Positions 1-6,256 of a stretch of DNA of 8,448 bases are shown piece by piece; position 1 is the first letter of the stretch; the number at the start of each line of letters is the position of its first letter. Source of the stretch: Actinomycetota bacterium (GTDB lineage Bacteria; Actinomycetota; Actinomycetes; Mycobacteriales; Mycobacteriaceae). The stretch covers positions 1 through 8,448 of the forward strand of contig SYAA01000199.1 of assembly GCA_005789055.1 (NCBI GenBank). The letters are read 5' to 3'. The position numbers and the translations under genes were made by a program. Below the pieces are notes generated by a model, which saw only the letters and a list, made by a program, of their open reading frames with translations, was not told where the DNA came from and did not search any database.

Positions 1-339
1 ACCGGCGCCGGCAGTGCCGACCCCTCCGCCAACTCCACCTTCAACGTGGTGGGTGAGATCTACGCCAAGGCAGTCGCAATCCTGCGTGCCCAGGGTGTAC
101 CGGTCTCGTTCGGCGGGTCGGTAGGTAGTGCCTTTCCCCAGGCGCAGTGCATCGTGAAAAGCCAGAAGGTGACCGGCGGCGGAAAGATGTTGCTGATGCT
201 CGACTGCACCGCCGACGCCCAACCGGAGTTGCCCACGGCGGTCTCGGCGGCCAACACTCCGGGCGCAACGACCGCAGGTGGGCGTCCCACGCCGGGTGCC
301 CCGGGCATCGTCACCGTGATCCCGACCCCGGTCGGGTGA
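1..339 (+). CDS. C-terminal part of a probable exported mycobacterial hypothetical protein
   Basis: The reading frame is open from the first base to the TGA at 337-339, so only the last 112 codons are present and the true start lies left of the window. The visible part has a compact segment (codons about 16-70) beginning VVGEIYAKAVAILRAQG, with two cysteines (in QAQCIVKSQ and LMLDCTA) that could form a disulfide. It is followed by a Pro/Gly/Thr/Ala-rich tail ending IPTPVG. The pattern of a helix with an alanine/leucine face, then 'AQGVPV', then a strand containing 'CIVKSQ' is loosely like a PASTA repeat, but this is a weak inference. A Cys pair plus a low-complexity tail suits an extracytoplasmic mycobacterial protein, though the N-terminus is not visible. 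It converges on the next gene, 49 bp away. I do not recognise a specific function. Confidence 0.7.
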   Translation, partial: TGAGSADPSANSTFNVVGEIYAKAVAILRAQGVPVSFGGSVGSAFPQAQCIVKSQKVTGGGKMLLMLDCTADAQPELPTAVSAANTPGATTAGGRPTPGAPGIVTVIPTPVG

Positions 340-356
340 TCGGAACGTTCTCGCGG

Positions 357-368
357 GCCACCGGTGGC
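357..368. terminator. Short GC-rich palindrome between convergent genes
   Basis: GCCACCGGTGGC is a perfect 12-bp palindrome in the 49-bp gap between the plus-strand stop at 339 and the minus-strand stop at 389. It could fold as a 4-bp stem with a CCGG loop, flanked by GC-rich sequence, and might help end transcription from both sides. There is no U-tract and the stem is short, so this is only a candidate. Confidence 0.25.
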
Positions 369-388
369 GCGCGTCTGGAATTGGATCT

Positions 389-994
389 CTAGGCGCCTGG
401 GGCAGTGTCCCAGGCGGAACGCAATTGCTCGGACACGTCGATGAGCTTGGCCTCCTGCGATGCCGGACTGTCGATCTCCTCGGTCACGTAGGCCGCAACG
501 AATCGTTTGATCTCGCCGTCGACGCCGGCCAGGATCCGAAGGATCTCCCCCCGCAGCGATTTCGATGTCACGTGCACGGCGATATCGGACGGCCGGGGCT
601 TGGCGACGTCGATGACGATCATCAGCGGTTCGGCCGCACGCGCGGTGGCTCGTAGCGCGACATCACCGTCGATGACGAACCGCTGCTTGTCCAGCCACAG
701 GTCGATGACGAGTTCGATGATGAGCGGAATGCGGATCGCGAAGGTGATGGTGTCGCCGAGAGTGCGCCGCACCAGCGGCTGCTGAATCTTCACCTTCGCG
801 GTTACCCGCGCCAGCCCGCCCGGCCCCTGGGCCATCGGACCCACGACGAACTCATCGCCGGCGATCTCGGCGAATGCTGCCGCCACTCGTTCCTCAGTCA
901 CAGCCTGCTCGAAGAATCGCCTACCGAAGTCTTCGTAGGTGACGAAGGCTCCGGGTGCGAGCAGGATCTTCTTTTCCATCAGCTGGGTTTCCAT
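389..994 (-). CDS. Conserved hypothetical protein (about 201 aa), downstream of dtd
   Basis: The protein has no signal peptide or clear membrane segment. Its N-terminal third includes LAPGAFVTYEDFGRRFF and AFAEIAGDEF. The middle is strand-rich and aliphatic (RIPLIIELVIDLWLDKQRF, then a repeated 'VALRATA...PLMIVIDV' pattern). The C-terminal part is helical, with GEILRILAGVDGEIKRFVAAYV. I remember similar sequences in mycobacterial genomes but know no experimental function. The aliphatic strand pattern is vaguely like lipid-binding folds, which is speculation. The frame is open to a TTG at 1018. I prefer ATG at 994 because the TTG lies in a small hairpin (1014-1032). ATG at 979 (MEKKILL) is an equally possible start, since none has a good Shine-Dalgarno. 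It lies 75 bp downstream of dtd on the same strand and may be cotranscribed with it. Confidence 0.75.
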   Translation of the reverse strand: METQLMEKKILLAPGAFVTYEDFGRRFFEQAVTEERVAAAFAEIAGDEFVVGPMAQGPGGLARVTAKVKIQQPLVRRTLGDTITFAIRIPLIIELVIDLWLDKQRFVIDGDVALRATARAAEPLMIVIDVAKPRPSDIAVHVTSKSLRGEILRILAGVDGEIKRFVAAYVTEEIDSPASQEAKLIDVSEQLRSAWDTAPGA

Positions 995-1013
995 CAGGTG
1001 TTCAGTCTGCCGT

Positions 1014-1032
1014 CCCAACGTTGTTGGTTGGG
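1014..1032. other. Small inverted repeat between dtd and the downstream gene
   Basis: CCCAAC (1014-1019) and GTTGGG (1027-1032) are perfect 6-bp arms around a 7-nt loop. In a dtd readthrough transcript this would form a hairpin about 20 nt before the preferred start of the hypothetical gene, and it would bury the alternative TTG start at 1018. It may be a weak attenuator or chance. Confidence 0.3.
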
Positions 1033-1069
1033 CGCGGGCGGGTAACGAATCGGCGCAACTATGGGCGGG

Positions 1070-1501
1070 TCACAACTCCAGCATCACGGTAACCGGCCCG
1101 TCGTTGACGGACTCGACCTGCATGTGAGCGCCGAAGACTCCAGTCTGGACCTCCGATCCCAGTTCGCGCAGCGTCTCGGCAAAGAGGTTCACCAGGGGTT
1201 CGGCGTGCCCCCCTGCCGCCGCGGCGTTCCAGGTCGGCCGGCGCCCCTTGGTGGTGTTGCCGTAGAGGGTGAACTGACTCACGACCAGTACGGGCGCTCC
1301 GGTATCGGCAGCAGACTGCTCATCGTCGAGGATCCGTAGAGCCGACAGCTTCGCGGCCATCCGCGTCGCAGTGGCAGCGTCGTCGGTATGGGTCACGCCG
1401 ACGAGTGCGAGCAGTCCCTGACCCTCGGGCCGGATCGCGCCCACCAGTTCTCCGTTGACTGACACCGAGGCCGAGGTGACGCGTTGCACCAGGACTCGCA
1501 T
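1070..1501 (-). CDS. dtd: D-aminoacyl-tRNA deacylase
   Basis: Cytoplasmic homodimeric proofreading enzyme that hydrolyses D-amino acids (classically D-Tyr) from mischarged tRNA. The start is the ATG at 1501, giving [18 protein letters not shown], the standard N-terminus. The frame is open 16 codons further upstream, but those residues are not family-like. The 143-aa length matches the usual 143-150. The two family hallmarks are present: the SQFTLYG motif (about residues 79-85) and, near the C-terminus, the NDGPVT motif carrying the Gly-Pro pair that gives chiral selectivity by projecting into the partner's active site. [10 protein letters not shown] is also typical. No frameshift or missing motif is seen. 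It is divergent from the P60-like gene across a 381-bp region that must hold its promoter, and is followed on the same strand by the hypothetical gene. In M. tuberculosis the orthologue is, from memory, Rv1897c. Confidence 0.95.
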   Translation of the reverse strand: MRVLVQRVTSASVSVNGELVGAIRPEGQGLLALVGVTHTDDAATATRMAAKLSALRILDDEQSAADTGAPVLVVSQFTLYGNTTKGRRPTWNAAAAGGHAEPLVNLFAETLRELGSEVQTGVFGAHMQVESVNDGPVTVMLEL

Positions 1502-1779
1502 AGTCGACGATGATGCCACCCACGGTCGATATTGGCGTATTCGAATCACTGCATTGTCGAATTCAGGCCCGATTCACGTTTATTCGGGCAGCGAATACGC
1601 AACCTCCTCCCGCGTCGGACAGTCCGCGCGATTCGGAAATGATTGAGAATCGCTAACAATTCACATGCTCAAATAGATTCACCAGAACATAACTCCGCAT
1701 ACTCAGAATTTACAGCCGCGTACTGGCTTTGAGATGCGGTTTCACCCTCTGATTTCCGTGATTTCGGCGGCGAATTACG

Positions 1780-1799
1780 GAGTGTGCCATGGCACACTC
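1780..1799. promoter_or_regulatory. 20-bp perfect palindrome, candidate operator
   Basis: GAGTGTGCCATGGCACACTC is identical to its own reverse complement over all 20 bases, with no spacer. It is centred about 93 bp before the predicted transcription start at 1883. The half-site GAGTGTGCCA and dyad symmetry fit a dimeric regulator such as a TetR- or GntR-type protein. The TGTG/CACA arms recall Crp sites, but the arm spacing is shorter than the Crp consensus. It could serve either dtd or the P60-like gene. Confidence 0.45.
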
Positions 1800-1845
1800 T
1801 TGGATGAAAAGTGACCGACACCACAGCGAATTGAGAAGTTTGATG

Positions 1846-1875
1846 TTGGGGGCGCGAAATTCATTCTGTTAGCGT
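1846..1875 (+). promoter_or_regulatory. Candidate promoter giving a leaderless P60-like transcript
   Basis: There is an extended -10, TG-T-TAGCGT (hexamer 1870-1875), seven bases before the ATG at 1883, with a weak -35-like TTGGGG (1846-1851) 18 bp upstream. The start codon would be at or next to the transcription start. No Shine-Dalgarno is visible, and a stop codon at 1841-1843 with no start codon in between rules out an earlier start. This matches the TANNNT plus 6-8 nt geometry known for mycobacterial leaderless mRNAs. Confidence 0.5.
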
Positions 1876-1882
1876 TGATCCA

Positions 1883-2605
1883 ATGTTTGCTCTCGCGGCA
1901 TTGCTGTCGCTAATCACTCAAGTATCCGGTACGCCCTACATTCCCGGCGGCGATACCCCGGCCGGAACGGACTGCTCGGGATTGGCCTCGTGGGTCGCCA
2001 ACGTGGCCTCGGGGCGACCTGCCTTCGGTAGTCGGTTCAACACCGGGAATATGGAGTCCGCTCTCCTGGCCCGCGGATTCCACTACGGCTCGGCGCCCGG
2101 TTCGGTCGTGATCGGCTGGAATGGCGGCCACGCCGCGGTGACGCTGCCCGACGGCACGCCGGTGTCCAGTGGCGAGAGCGGAACCGGCGTGCGGGTCGGC
2201 GGCGGCGGTGCCTACCAGCCGCAGTTCACCCGGCACATGTACCTGCCGGTGCAGGCCGAGGAGATGCACAGCCCCGGACCTGTCGTGGAACCGATGGCTG
2301 AACCCGTCGTCGAGCCGGCGCCCGAGGCCATCGCCGAGCCGGCGCCCGAAGCCATCGTCGACCCCGCGGCCGAAGCCATCGCCGACCCGGTAGCCGTGCC
2401 CCTGCTCGATCCGGCGCCCGAGCCCATCGTCGAACCGGTCGCCGATCCCCTCGCCGACCCCGCGGCTGAACCGATCGTCGAACCCATCGTCGAACCGGTG
2501 GCCGACCCCGCGGCCGAACCCCTCGTCGACCCGGCGGCCGAACCGGTCGCCGAACCCCTCGCCGACCCGGCGGCCGAACCGGTGACTGATGAGGTCACGG
2601 ATTAA
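1883..2605 (+). CDS. NlpC/P60-like Cys-His hydrolase domain with acidic Pro-rich tetrapeptide-repeat tail
   Basis: The 240-aa protein has two halves. Residues about 5-123 look like an NlpC/P60-type amidase/endopeptidase: GTPYIPGGDTPAGTDCSGL places the nucleophile at Cys31, and WNGGHAAVTLPDGT places the catalytic His at 83, in the usual order. GGAYQPQFTRHMYLP closes the domain. From memory the closest relatives are mycobacterial proteins and the C-terminal domain of mycobacteriophage tape-measure proteins (GTPY..GG..PAGTDCSGL, GGH, HMY). Such domains normally cleave peptidoglycan peptides, which is the likely but unproven role here. Residues 136-235 are 25 perfect-register four-residue units (EPVA, DPAA, EPIV and so on) with no Lys or Arg, ending DEVTD. 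The N-terminus (MFALAALLSLITQ) is hydrophobic but lacks the positive n-region of a signal peptide and seems to be the first helix of the domain, so the export route is unclear. The 3' end overlaps the convergent Mce gene by 11 bp. Confidence 0.85.
   Translation: MFALAALLSLITQVSGTPYIPGGDTPAGTDCSGLASWVANVASGRPAFGSRFNTGNMESALLARGFHYGSAPGSVVIGWNGGHAAVTLPDGTPVSSGESGTGVRVGGGGAYQPQFTRHMYLPVQAEEMHSPGPVVEPMAEPVVEPAPEAIAEPAPEAIVDPAAEAIADPVAVPLLDPAPEPIVEPVADPLADPAAEPIVEPIVEPVADPAAEPLVDPAAEPVAEPLADPAAEPVTDEVTD
2288..2587 (+). repeat. 25 x 12-bp in-frame tandem repeat array ([DE]-P-x-x tetrapeptides)
   Basis: The array encodes residues 136-235 of the P60-like protein as 25 consecutive four-residue units with no register slip. 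Position 1 is Glu or Asp in 24 of 25 units (unit 10 is VPLL). Position 2 is Pro in 22 (Ala in the three EAIx units). Positions 3 and 4 are small or aliphatic. At DNA level the unit is roughly GAxCCxxxxGCC. Longer blocks recur: DPAAEP appears four times and VEPVADP twice with near-identical codons, implying expansion by unequal crossing-over or slippage. All six frames are largely stop-free here, giving spurious antisense ORFs. Confidence 0.9.
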
Positions 2606-3794
2606 TGGTGTTCTCGCCGACCTGACGGCCCCAGACGTACTCGCTGAGGAACGGCTGACCCAGTTCAAAGTGGTTGTACGGCGCCAGCGAAGCACCGGTG
2701 TCGGCGACCAGATACGGCGCCGGCCAGAAATCACGGGTGATCGGCTGCCAGCAGCCGGGCGCCCCCCCTGGACCGCCGCGCGCGTTAACCCTCGGCAGGT
2801 TCTCCGGATACACGTACGGATTCGGGGCACCCAACACCAGTGTGTTGGTGGCCAGCGAGTAACCGTTCCCCCCGAATGACGACAGGGCAAGCGGTACGAG
2901 TTCTGCAGCGTTACGGATCGTGCAGAAGATCTCAGGGCTGTAGGTGTTGAGCAGTCGTGAGGTGGCAAGCAGGTCGCTGGTGGCCCGGATCAACGACGGT
3001 GCACCGCGCGCGACGGTATCCGTCGCCGTACCGGCGAAACCCATCGTCGCCAACAGTGCGGCATCGAGATCACCCTGTTGGTCGCCGAGTGTGCGCGCCG
3101 TGGTCGTCGCGTTGTCGAGGCCGCCAATCAACTCCGGAGCCGAGCGAGAGAGGATATCGGCCAGTTCGGTCAGGTTGCGCACGCCCTTGCGCAGTTGAGG
3201 CAGGCGTGGGTTGAGTTCGGCGAGGATCGCGTTGGCGTCGGTGAGCGAGCGCCCGAAGGATGTCCCCAACCCGGTCAGTGCCTCGGCGGTCGCCGACAAG
3301 GTGAGGTTGAGTTGCACCGGATCGATCTTCTCGGCGATGCCGGAGACGGTTTCAAAGAGGGTTTGAAACTCCGTGGTGACCGTGGTGGCAGTGATCACGT
3401 CACCGTCGGAAATGCGCTCAGTCGCAGGACTCCGCGGGGCGGTGAAAGCCAACGTCTTGTTGCCGAAAATCGTGGAGGCCACCACATCCGCGCCGACGTT
3501 CGCCGGCATGACAGGTAGGTAGCGGGCATCGACATGCACCTCCAGGCGCGCCACCGACTGGCCGTCGCCCTGCACCGCGTCGATAGTCGTCACTCTGCCG
3601 ACCAGTACGCCATTGAAGGTGGCTTTGGCGCCGGGATCGAGCACCAGTCCGGAGCGCCCCGACATCACGATCAGACGGATCGTGTCGGAGAACGCGCCTC
3701 GGGATTGCAGGAACAGCAGGCTCGCGACCGTGCCGATGACAACAAGCAACACCAGGCCGGCGAGCTTGTGGGGCTGTCGGTCGTAGAAGTTCAC
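2595..3794 (-). CDS. Orphan MceA-type Mce-family protein (MlaD domain)
   Basis: Mce proteins are cell-envelope substrate-binding subunits of ABC-type lipid importers; six (A-F) normally work with two YrbE permeases. This 399-aa protein has an N-terminal membrane anchor (about residues 11-29, LAGLVLLVVIGTVASLLF) after a short charged n-region. An MlaD/MCE domain follows (about 37-118, including GLVLDPGAKATFNGVLVGRV and ADVVASTIFGNK), then a long helical middle (about 140-290), and a mycobacterial C-terminal region ending EYVWGRQVGENTINP. That ending, with 'APYLVADTGASLAPYNHFE', is as I remember typical of MceA subunits. Length is normal and the frame intact. The start is GTG at 3794, chosen because MNFYDRQPHKLAGL leads directly into the anchor; a TACGTT -10-like hexamer (3804-3809, minus) lies 9 nt upstream. 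No yrbE or other mce gene is within the window, so it would need partners encoded elsewhere or act alone. Confidence 0.9.
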   Translation of the reverse strand: MNFYDRQPHKLAGLVLLVVIGTVASLLFLQSRGAFSDTIRLIVMSGRSGLVLDPGAKATFNGVLVGRVTTIDAVQGDGQSVARLEVHVDARYLPVMPANVGADVVASTIFGNKTLAFTAPRSPATERISDGDVITATTVTTEFQTLFETVSGIAEKIDPVQLNLTLSATAEALTGLGTSFGRSLTDANAILAELNPRLPQLRKGVRNLTELADILSRSAPELIGGLDNATTTARTLGDQQGDLDAALLATMGFAGTATDTVARGAPSLIRATSDLLATSRLLNTYSPEIFCTIRNAAELVPLALSSFGGNGYSLATNTLVLGAPNPYVYPENLPRVNARGGPGGAPGCWQPITRDFWPAPYLVADTGASLAPYNHFELGQPFLSEYVWGRQVGENTINP

Positions 3795-3839
3795 TTCACT
3801 GAAAACGTACCCGCTGCCAGGCCCGGTGCGACCACTCGG

Positions 3840-3845
3840 GATAAT
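3840..3845 (+). promoter_or_regulatory. Candidate -10 element for the isocitrate lyase gene
   Basis: GATAAT (3840-3845) is five of six to TATAAT and sits 65 bp before the ATG at 3911 in the 116-bp divergent gap with the mce gene. A CTGCCA at 3814-3819 is a poor -35 at 20-bp spacing. I could not find a RamB- or LrpI-like operator by eye. Confidence 0.3.
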
Positions 3846-3910
3846 CAGTGTGCGCGGGGGCGAAATACAACCCGCAGGAACCAGCTCAACCAGGCTCGAT
3901 AGGAGCAGCC

Positions 3911-6202
3911 ATGACCATCATCGAGGCGGACGCAGCCATCGGCACCGATTTCGAGGACGACGTCGCCGCTACCCAGCGGTACTTCGACAGCCCCCGGTTC
4001 GCCGGTATCACCCGGCTCTATACCGCCCGCCAGGTCGTCGAGCAGCGCGGCACCATTGCGGTGGACTACACCGTGGCGCGCGAAACGTCAGCGGCATTCC
4101 ACGCCCGCCTGCGTGAGTTGTTCGGACAGCATCGGTCGATCACCACGTTCGGGCCGTACACACCCGGTCAGGCAGTGGCGATGAAGCGCTGCGGCATCGA
4201 GGGGATCTACCTCGGCGGCTGGGCGACCTCGGCCAAAGGTTCAGTGACCGAGGATCCCGGGCCCGACCTGGCGAGCTACCCGTTGAGCCAGGTGCCCGAC
4301 GAGGCCGCCGGCCTGGTCCGCGCGTTGCTGACCGCGGATCGCAACCAGCAGTACCTGCGGTTGCAGATGACTGACGAGCAGCGCGCCGCCACGCCCGCCG
4401 TGGACTACCGCCCGTTCATCATCGCCGACGCGGACACCGGCCACGGCGGCGATCCGCACGTGCGAAACCTGATCCGCCGATTCGTCGAAGCCGGCGTGAC
4501 CGGCTATCACATCGAGGACCAGCGGCCCGGCACTAAGAAGTGCGGCCATCAGGGCGGCAAGGTGCTGGTGCCGTCGGACGAGCAGATCAAGCGTCTCAAT
4601 ACCGCGCGGTTCCAACTCGACATCATGGGCGTGCCCGGAATCATCGTGGCCCGCACCGACGCCGAGGCGGCCAACCTGATCGACGGCCGTTCCGACGAGC
4701 GCGATCAGCCGTTTCTGCTCGGCGTCACCAACCTCGATATCCCGCCGTACAAGGCGTGCTTCCTGGCGATGCTGCGGCGCTTCAACACCCAGGGTGTCAG
4801 TGAACTCAATGGGCACCTGCTCTACGCGCTTCCCGAGGGCGAGTACGCGGCGGCCGACACTTGGCTCAAGAGCCGGGGTATCACACCACTGATTGACGAA
4901 GCGGCAGCCACCTGGACCGAAAATCGTCAAGGTTCGTTGGACGTGTTGTTCGACCGGGTCGAGTCGCAGTTCGTCGACGCCTGGCAGAACGATGCCGGAC
5001 TGGAGACCTACGGCAACGCCGTGGGTGAACTGCTCAAGTTCAAGGAGAGCGAGGGCGAGGCCCTGTCGATGAAGCCGGCCGAGTGGGCGGACTTCGCCAG
5101 GACCGCGTCGCTGTACGCCGCGCAGCGCAAGGCCGCCGAGATCGGGGTGGACGCGGCGTGGGACTGCGAGCGAGCCCGGACCCCGGAGGGCTACTACCAG
5201 GTTCGCGGTGGCATTCCGTACGCGATCGCGAAATCCCTTGCCGCGGCGCCGTTCGCGGACCTGCTGTGGATGGAGACCAAGACTGCCGATCTGGCCGAGG
5301 CCCGCGAGTTCGCCGAGGCGATTCACGCGGTGTACCCGGACGCGATGATGGCCTACAACTTGTCGCCGTCGTTCAACTGGGACACCACCGGGATGACCGA
5401 CGACGAGATGCGGGCCTTCCCCGAGGAACTCGGCAAGATGGGCTTCGTTTTCAACTTCATGACCTACGGCGGACATCAGATCGACGGTGTGGCCGCCGAA
5501 GAGTTCGCCACCGCACTGCGTCAGGACGGCATGCTGGCCCTGGCCAGGTTGCAGCGCAAGATGCGTTTGGTCGAATCGCCCTACCGCACGCCGCAGACGC
5601 TGGTTGGTGGTCCACGCAGCGACGCGGCCCTGGCGGCCTCGTCCGGGCGCACCGCAACCACCAAGTCGATGGGCAAAGGTTCGACCCAGGTTCAGCACCT
5701 GGTACAGACCGAGGTGCCCAAAAAACTGCTTGAGGACTGGCTGGCGCTCTGGAGTGAGCACTACAAGCTCGGCGAACGCCTGCGGGTCCAACTGCGGCCC
5801 CGGCGAGCCGGCTCGGATGTGCTGGAGTTGGCCATCTTTGGGGACTCCGACGGCGAGAAGTTGGCAGACGTGGTGTTCGACCCGATCAAGGATCGCCACG
5901 GCCGCAGTATCCTCACGGTGCGCGATCAGAACACCTACGCCGCCAAGATGCGCCAGAAGCGCCTGATGACGGTGGTCCATCTGTGGTTGGTGAATCGCTT
6001 CAAAGCCGACGCCGTGTACTACGTCGCGCCGACGGAGGACAACCGGTACCAGACCGAGAAGATGAAGGCGCACGGCATCTTCAGCGCCGTCAAGGAGGAT
6101 GTCGGCGAGATCATCGTCGCCGACGTGAACCAGGAACGGATCGCCGAGCTGTTGGCGCCCGACCGCGCCGCTCTGCAGAAGCTAATCCGCAAACAGGACT
6201 AG
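3911..6202 (+). CDS. aceA: Isocitrate lyase, long ICL2/AceA form
   Basis: Cleaves isocitrate to succinate and glyoxylate (glyoxylate shunt). Mycobacterial ICLs also act as methylisocitrate lyases in propionyl-CoA disposal. ATG 3911 is chosen because AGGAG lies at 3901-3905, eight bases before [10 protein letters not shown]; the frame is open to 3848, but those 21 residues are unlike the family. The product is 763 aa, near the 766 aa I recall for M. tuberculosis ICL2 and well above the roughly 430 aa of ICL1. Motifs: metal/substrate-loop [12 protein letters not shown] (169-180), catalytic KKCGH (209-213, Cys211), and active-site NLSPSFNW (483-490). Leu484 replaces the Cys of the NCSPSFNW found in short ICLs. 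The segment after about residue 270 is the ICL2-specific insertion, and residues from about 605 to 763 form the extra C-terminal domain linked in ICL2 to acetyl-CoA/propionyl-CoA activation. The frame is continuous, unlike M. tuberculosis H37Rv, where the gene is split (aceAa/aceAb). It is divergent from the mce gene and convergent with the haemophore-like gene. Confidence 0.95.
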   Translation: MTIIEADAAIGTDFEDDVAATQRYFDSPRFAGITRLYTARQVVEQRGTIAVDYTVARETSAAFHARLRELFGQHRSITTFGPYTPGQAVAMKRCGIEGIYLGGWATSAKGSVTEDPGPDLASYPLSQVPDEAAGLVRALLTADRNQQYLRLQMTDEQRAATPAVDYRPFIIADADTGHGGDPHVRNLIRRFVEAGVTGYHIEDQRPGTKKCGHQGGKVLVPSDEQIKRLNTARFQLDIMGVPGIIVARTDAEAANLIDGRSDERDQPFLLGVTNLDIPPYKACFLAMLRRFNTQGVSELNGHLLYALPEGEYAAADTWLKSRGITPLIDEAAATWTENRQGSLDVLFDRVESQFVDAWQNDAGLETYGNAVGELLKFKESEGEALSMKPAEWADFARTASLYAAQRKAAEIGVDAAWDCERARTPEGYYQVRGGIPYAIAKSLAAAPFADLLWMETKTADLAEAREFAEAIHAVYPDAMMAYNLSPSFNWDTTGMTDDEMRAFPEELGKMGFVFNFMTYGGHQIDGVAAEEFATALRQDGMLALARLQRKMRLVESPYRTPQTLVGGPRSDAALAASSGRTATTKSMGKGSTQVQHLVQTEVPKKLLEDWLALWSEHYKLGERLRVQLRPRRAGSDVLELAIFGDSDGEKLADVVFDPIKDRHGRSILTVRDQNTYAAKMRQKRLMTVVHLWLVNRFKADAVYYVAPTEDNRYQTEKMKAHGIFSAVKEDVGEIIVADVNQERIAELLAPDRAALQKLIRKQD

Positions 6203-6256
6203 AGCGGTCAGAGTTTGGGCACTGGTTCAGAAGTTCTTGCAGCCGTTGACCGCTCT
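6201..6256. terminator. Long-range inverted repeat across the aceA / haemophore-like gene junction
   Basis: AGAGCGGTCA (6201-6210) and TGACCGCTCT (6247-6256) are perfect 10-bp complementary arms 36 nt apart. The left arm overlaps the aceA stop codon (TAG 6200-6202). The right arm lies in the last codons of the convergent gene (stop at 6227-6229). Either mRNA could form the stem at its 3' end, so it may act as a two-way terminator or stabiliser. There is no U-tract and the loop is long. Confidence 0.4.

Larger units (their letters stand above)
1502..1882. promoter_or_regulatory. AT-richer divergent intergenic region between dtd and the P60-like gene
   Basis: These 381 bp carry no convincing gene. 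Base composition is visibly more AT-rich than the flanking coding DNA, especially 1530-1750. It holds the 20-bp palindrome at 1780-1799, a candidate promoter for the downstream gene (1846-1875), and a weak hairpin (GCCCGA 1567-1572 with TCGGGC 1584-1589, 11-nt loop). It must also contain the dtd promoter, which I cannot place. No tRNA cloverleaf or riboswitch was recognised. A small ORF running 1455-1646 overlaps dtd antisense and shows no protein-like features. Confidence 0.6.

Noticed and set aside
343..350. GAACGTTC as a LexA/SOS box
   Set aside because: The mycobacterial SOS box needs GAAC and GTTC separated by four bases; here they abut, and the site lies between convergent 3' ends.
1629..1650. 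GGAAATGATTGAGAATC, faintly like a Zur/Fur box
   Set aside because: Symmetry is poor, several consensus positions fail, and no metal-uptake gene is adjacent.
1780..1799. Crp (cAMP receptor protein) site reading of the 20-bp palindrome
   Set aside because: The TGTG/CACA arms are present, but the motif lacks the TGTGA-N6-TCACA spacing, so I call it only a generic operator candidate.
2288..2587. CRISPR-like array
   Set aside because: The periodicity is 12 bp, in frame with a protein, with no spacers.
2212..2598. A 128-codon minus-strand frame encoding a GSAxGS-type repeat
   Set aside because: It is only the reverse-complement reading of the tetrapeptide-repeat DNA, with no independent start signal or homology.
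1910..2968. A 352-codon minus-strand frame covering the repeat array
   Set aside because: The 12-bp repeat lacks stops in other frames, producing an Arg/Gly/Asp repeat by chance. It overlaps two supported genes.
4241..6073. A 610-codon open frame on the minus strand, opposite aceA
   Set aside because: It is wholly antisense to a clearly identified enzyme; the translation is His/Arg/Val-rich with no recognisable domain. It arises from GC-biased codon use in aceA.
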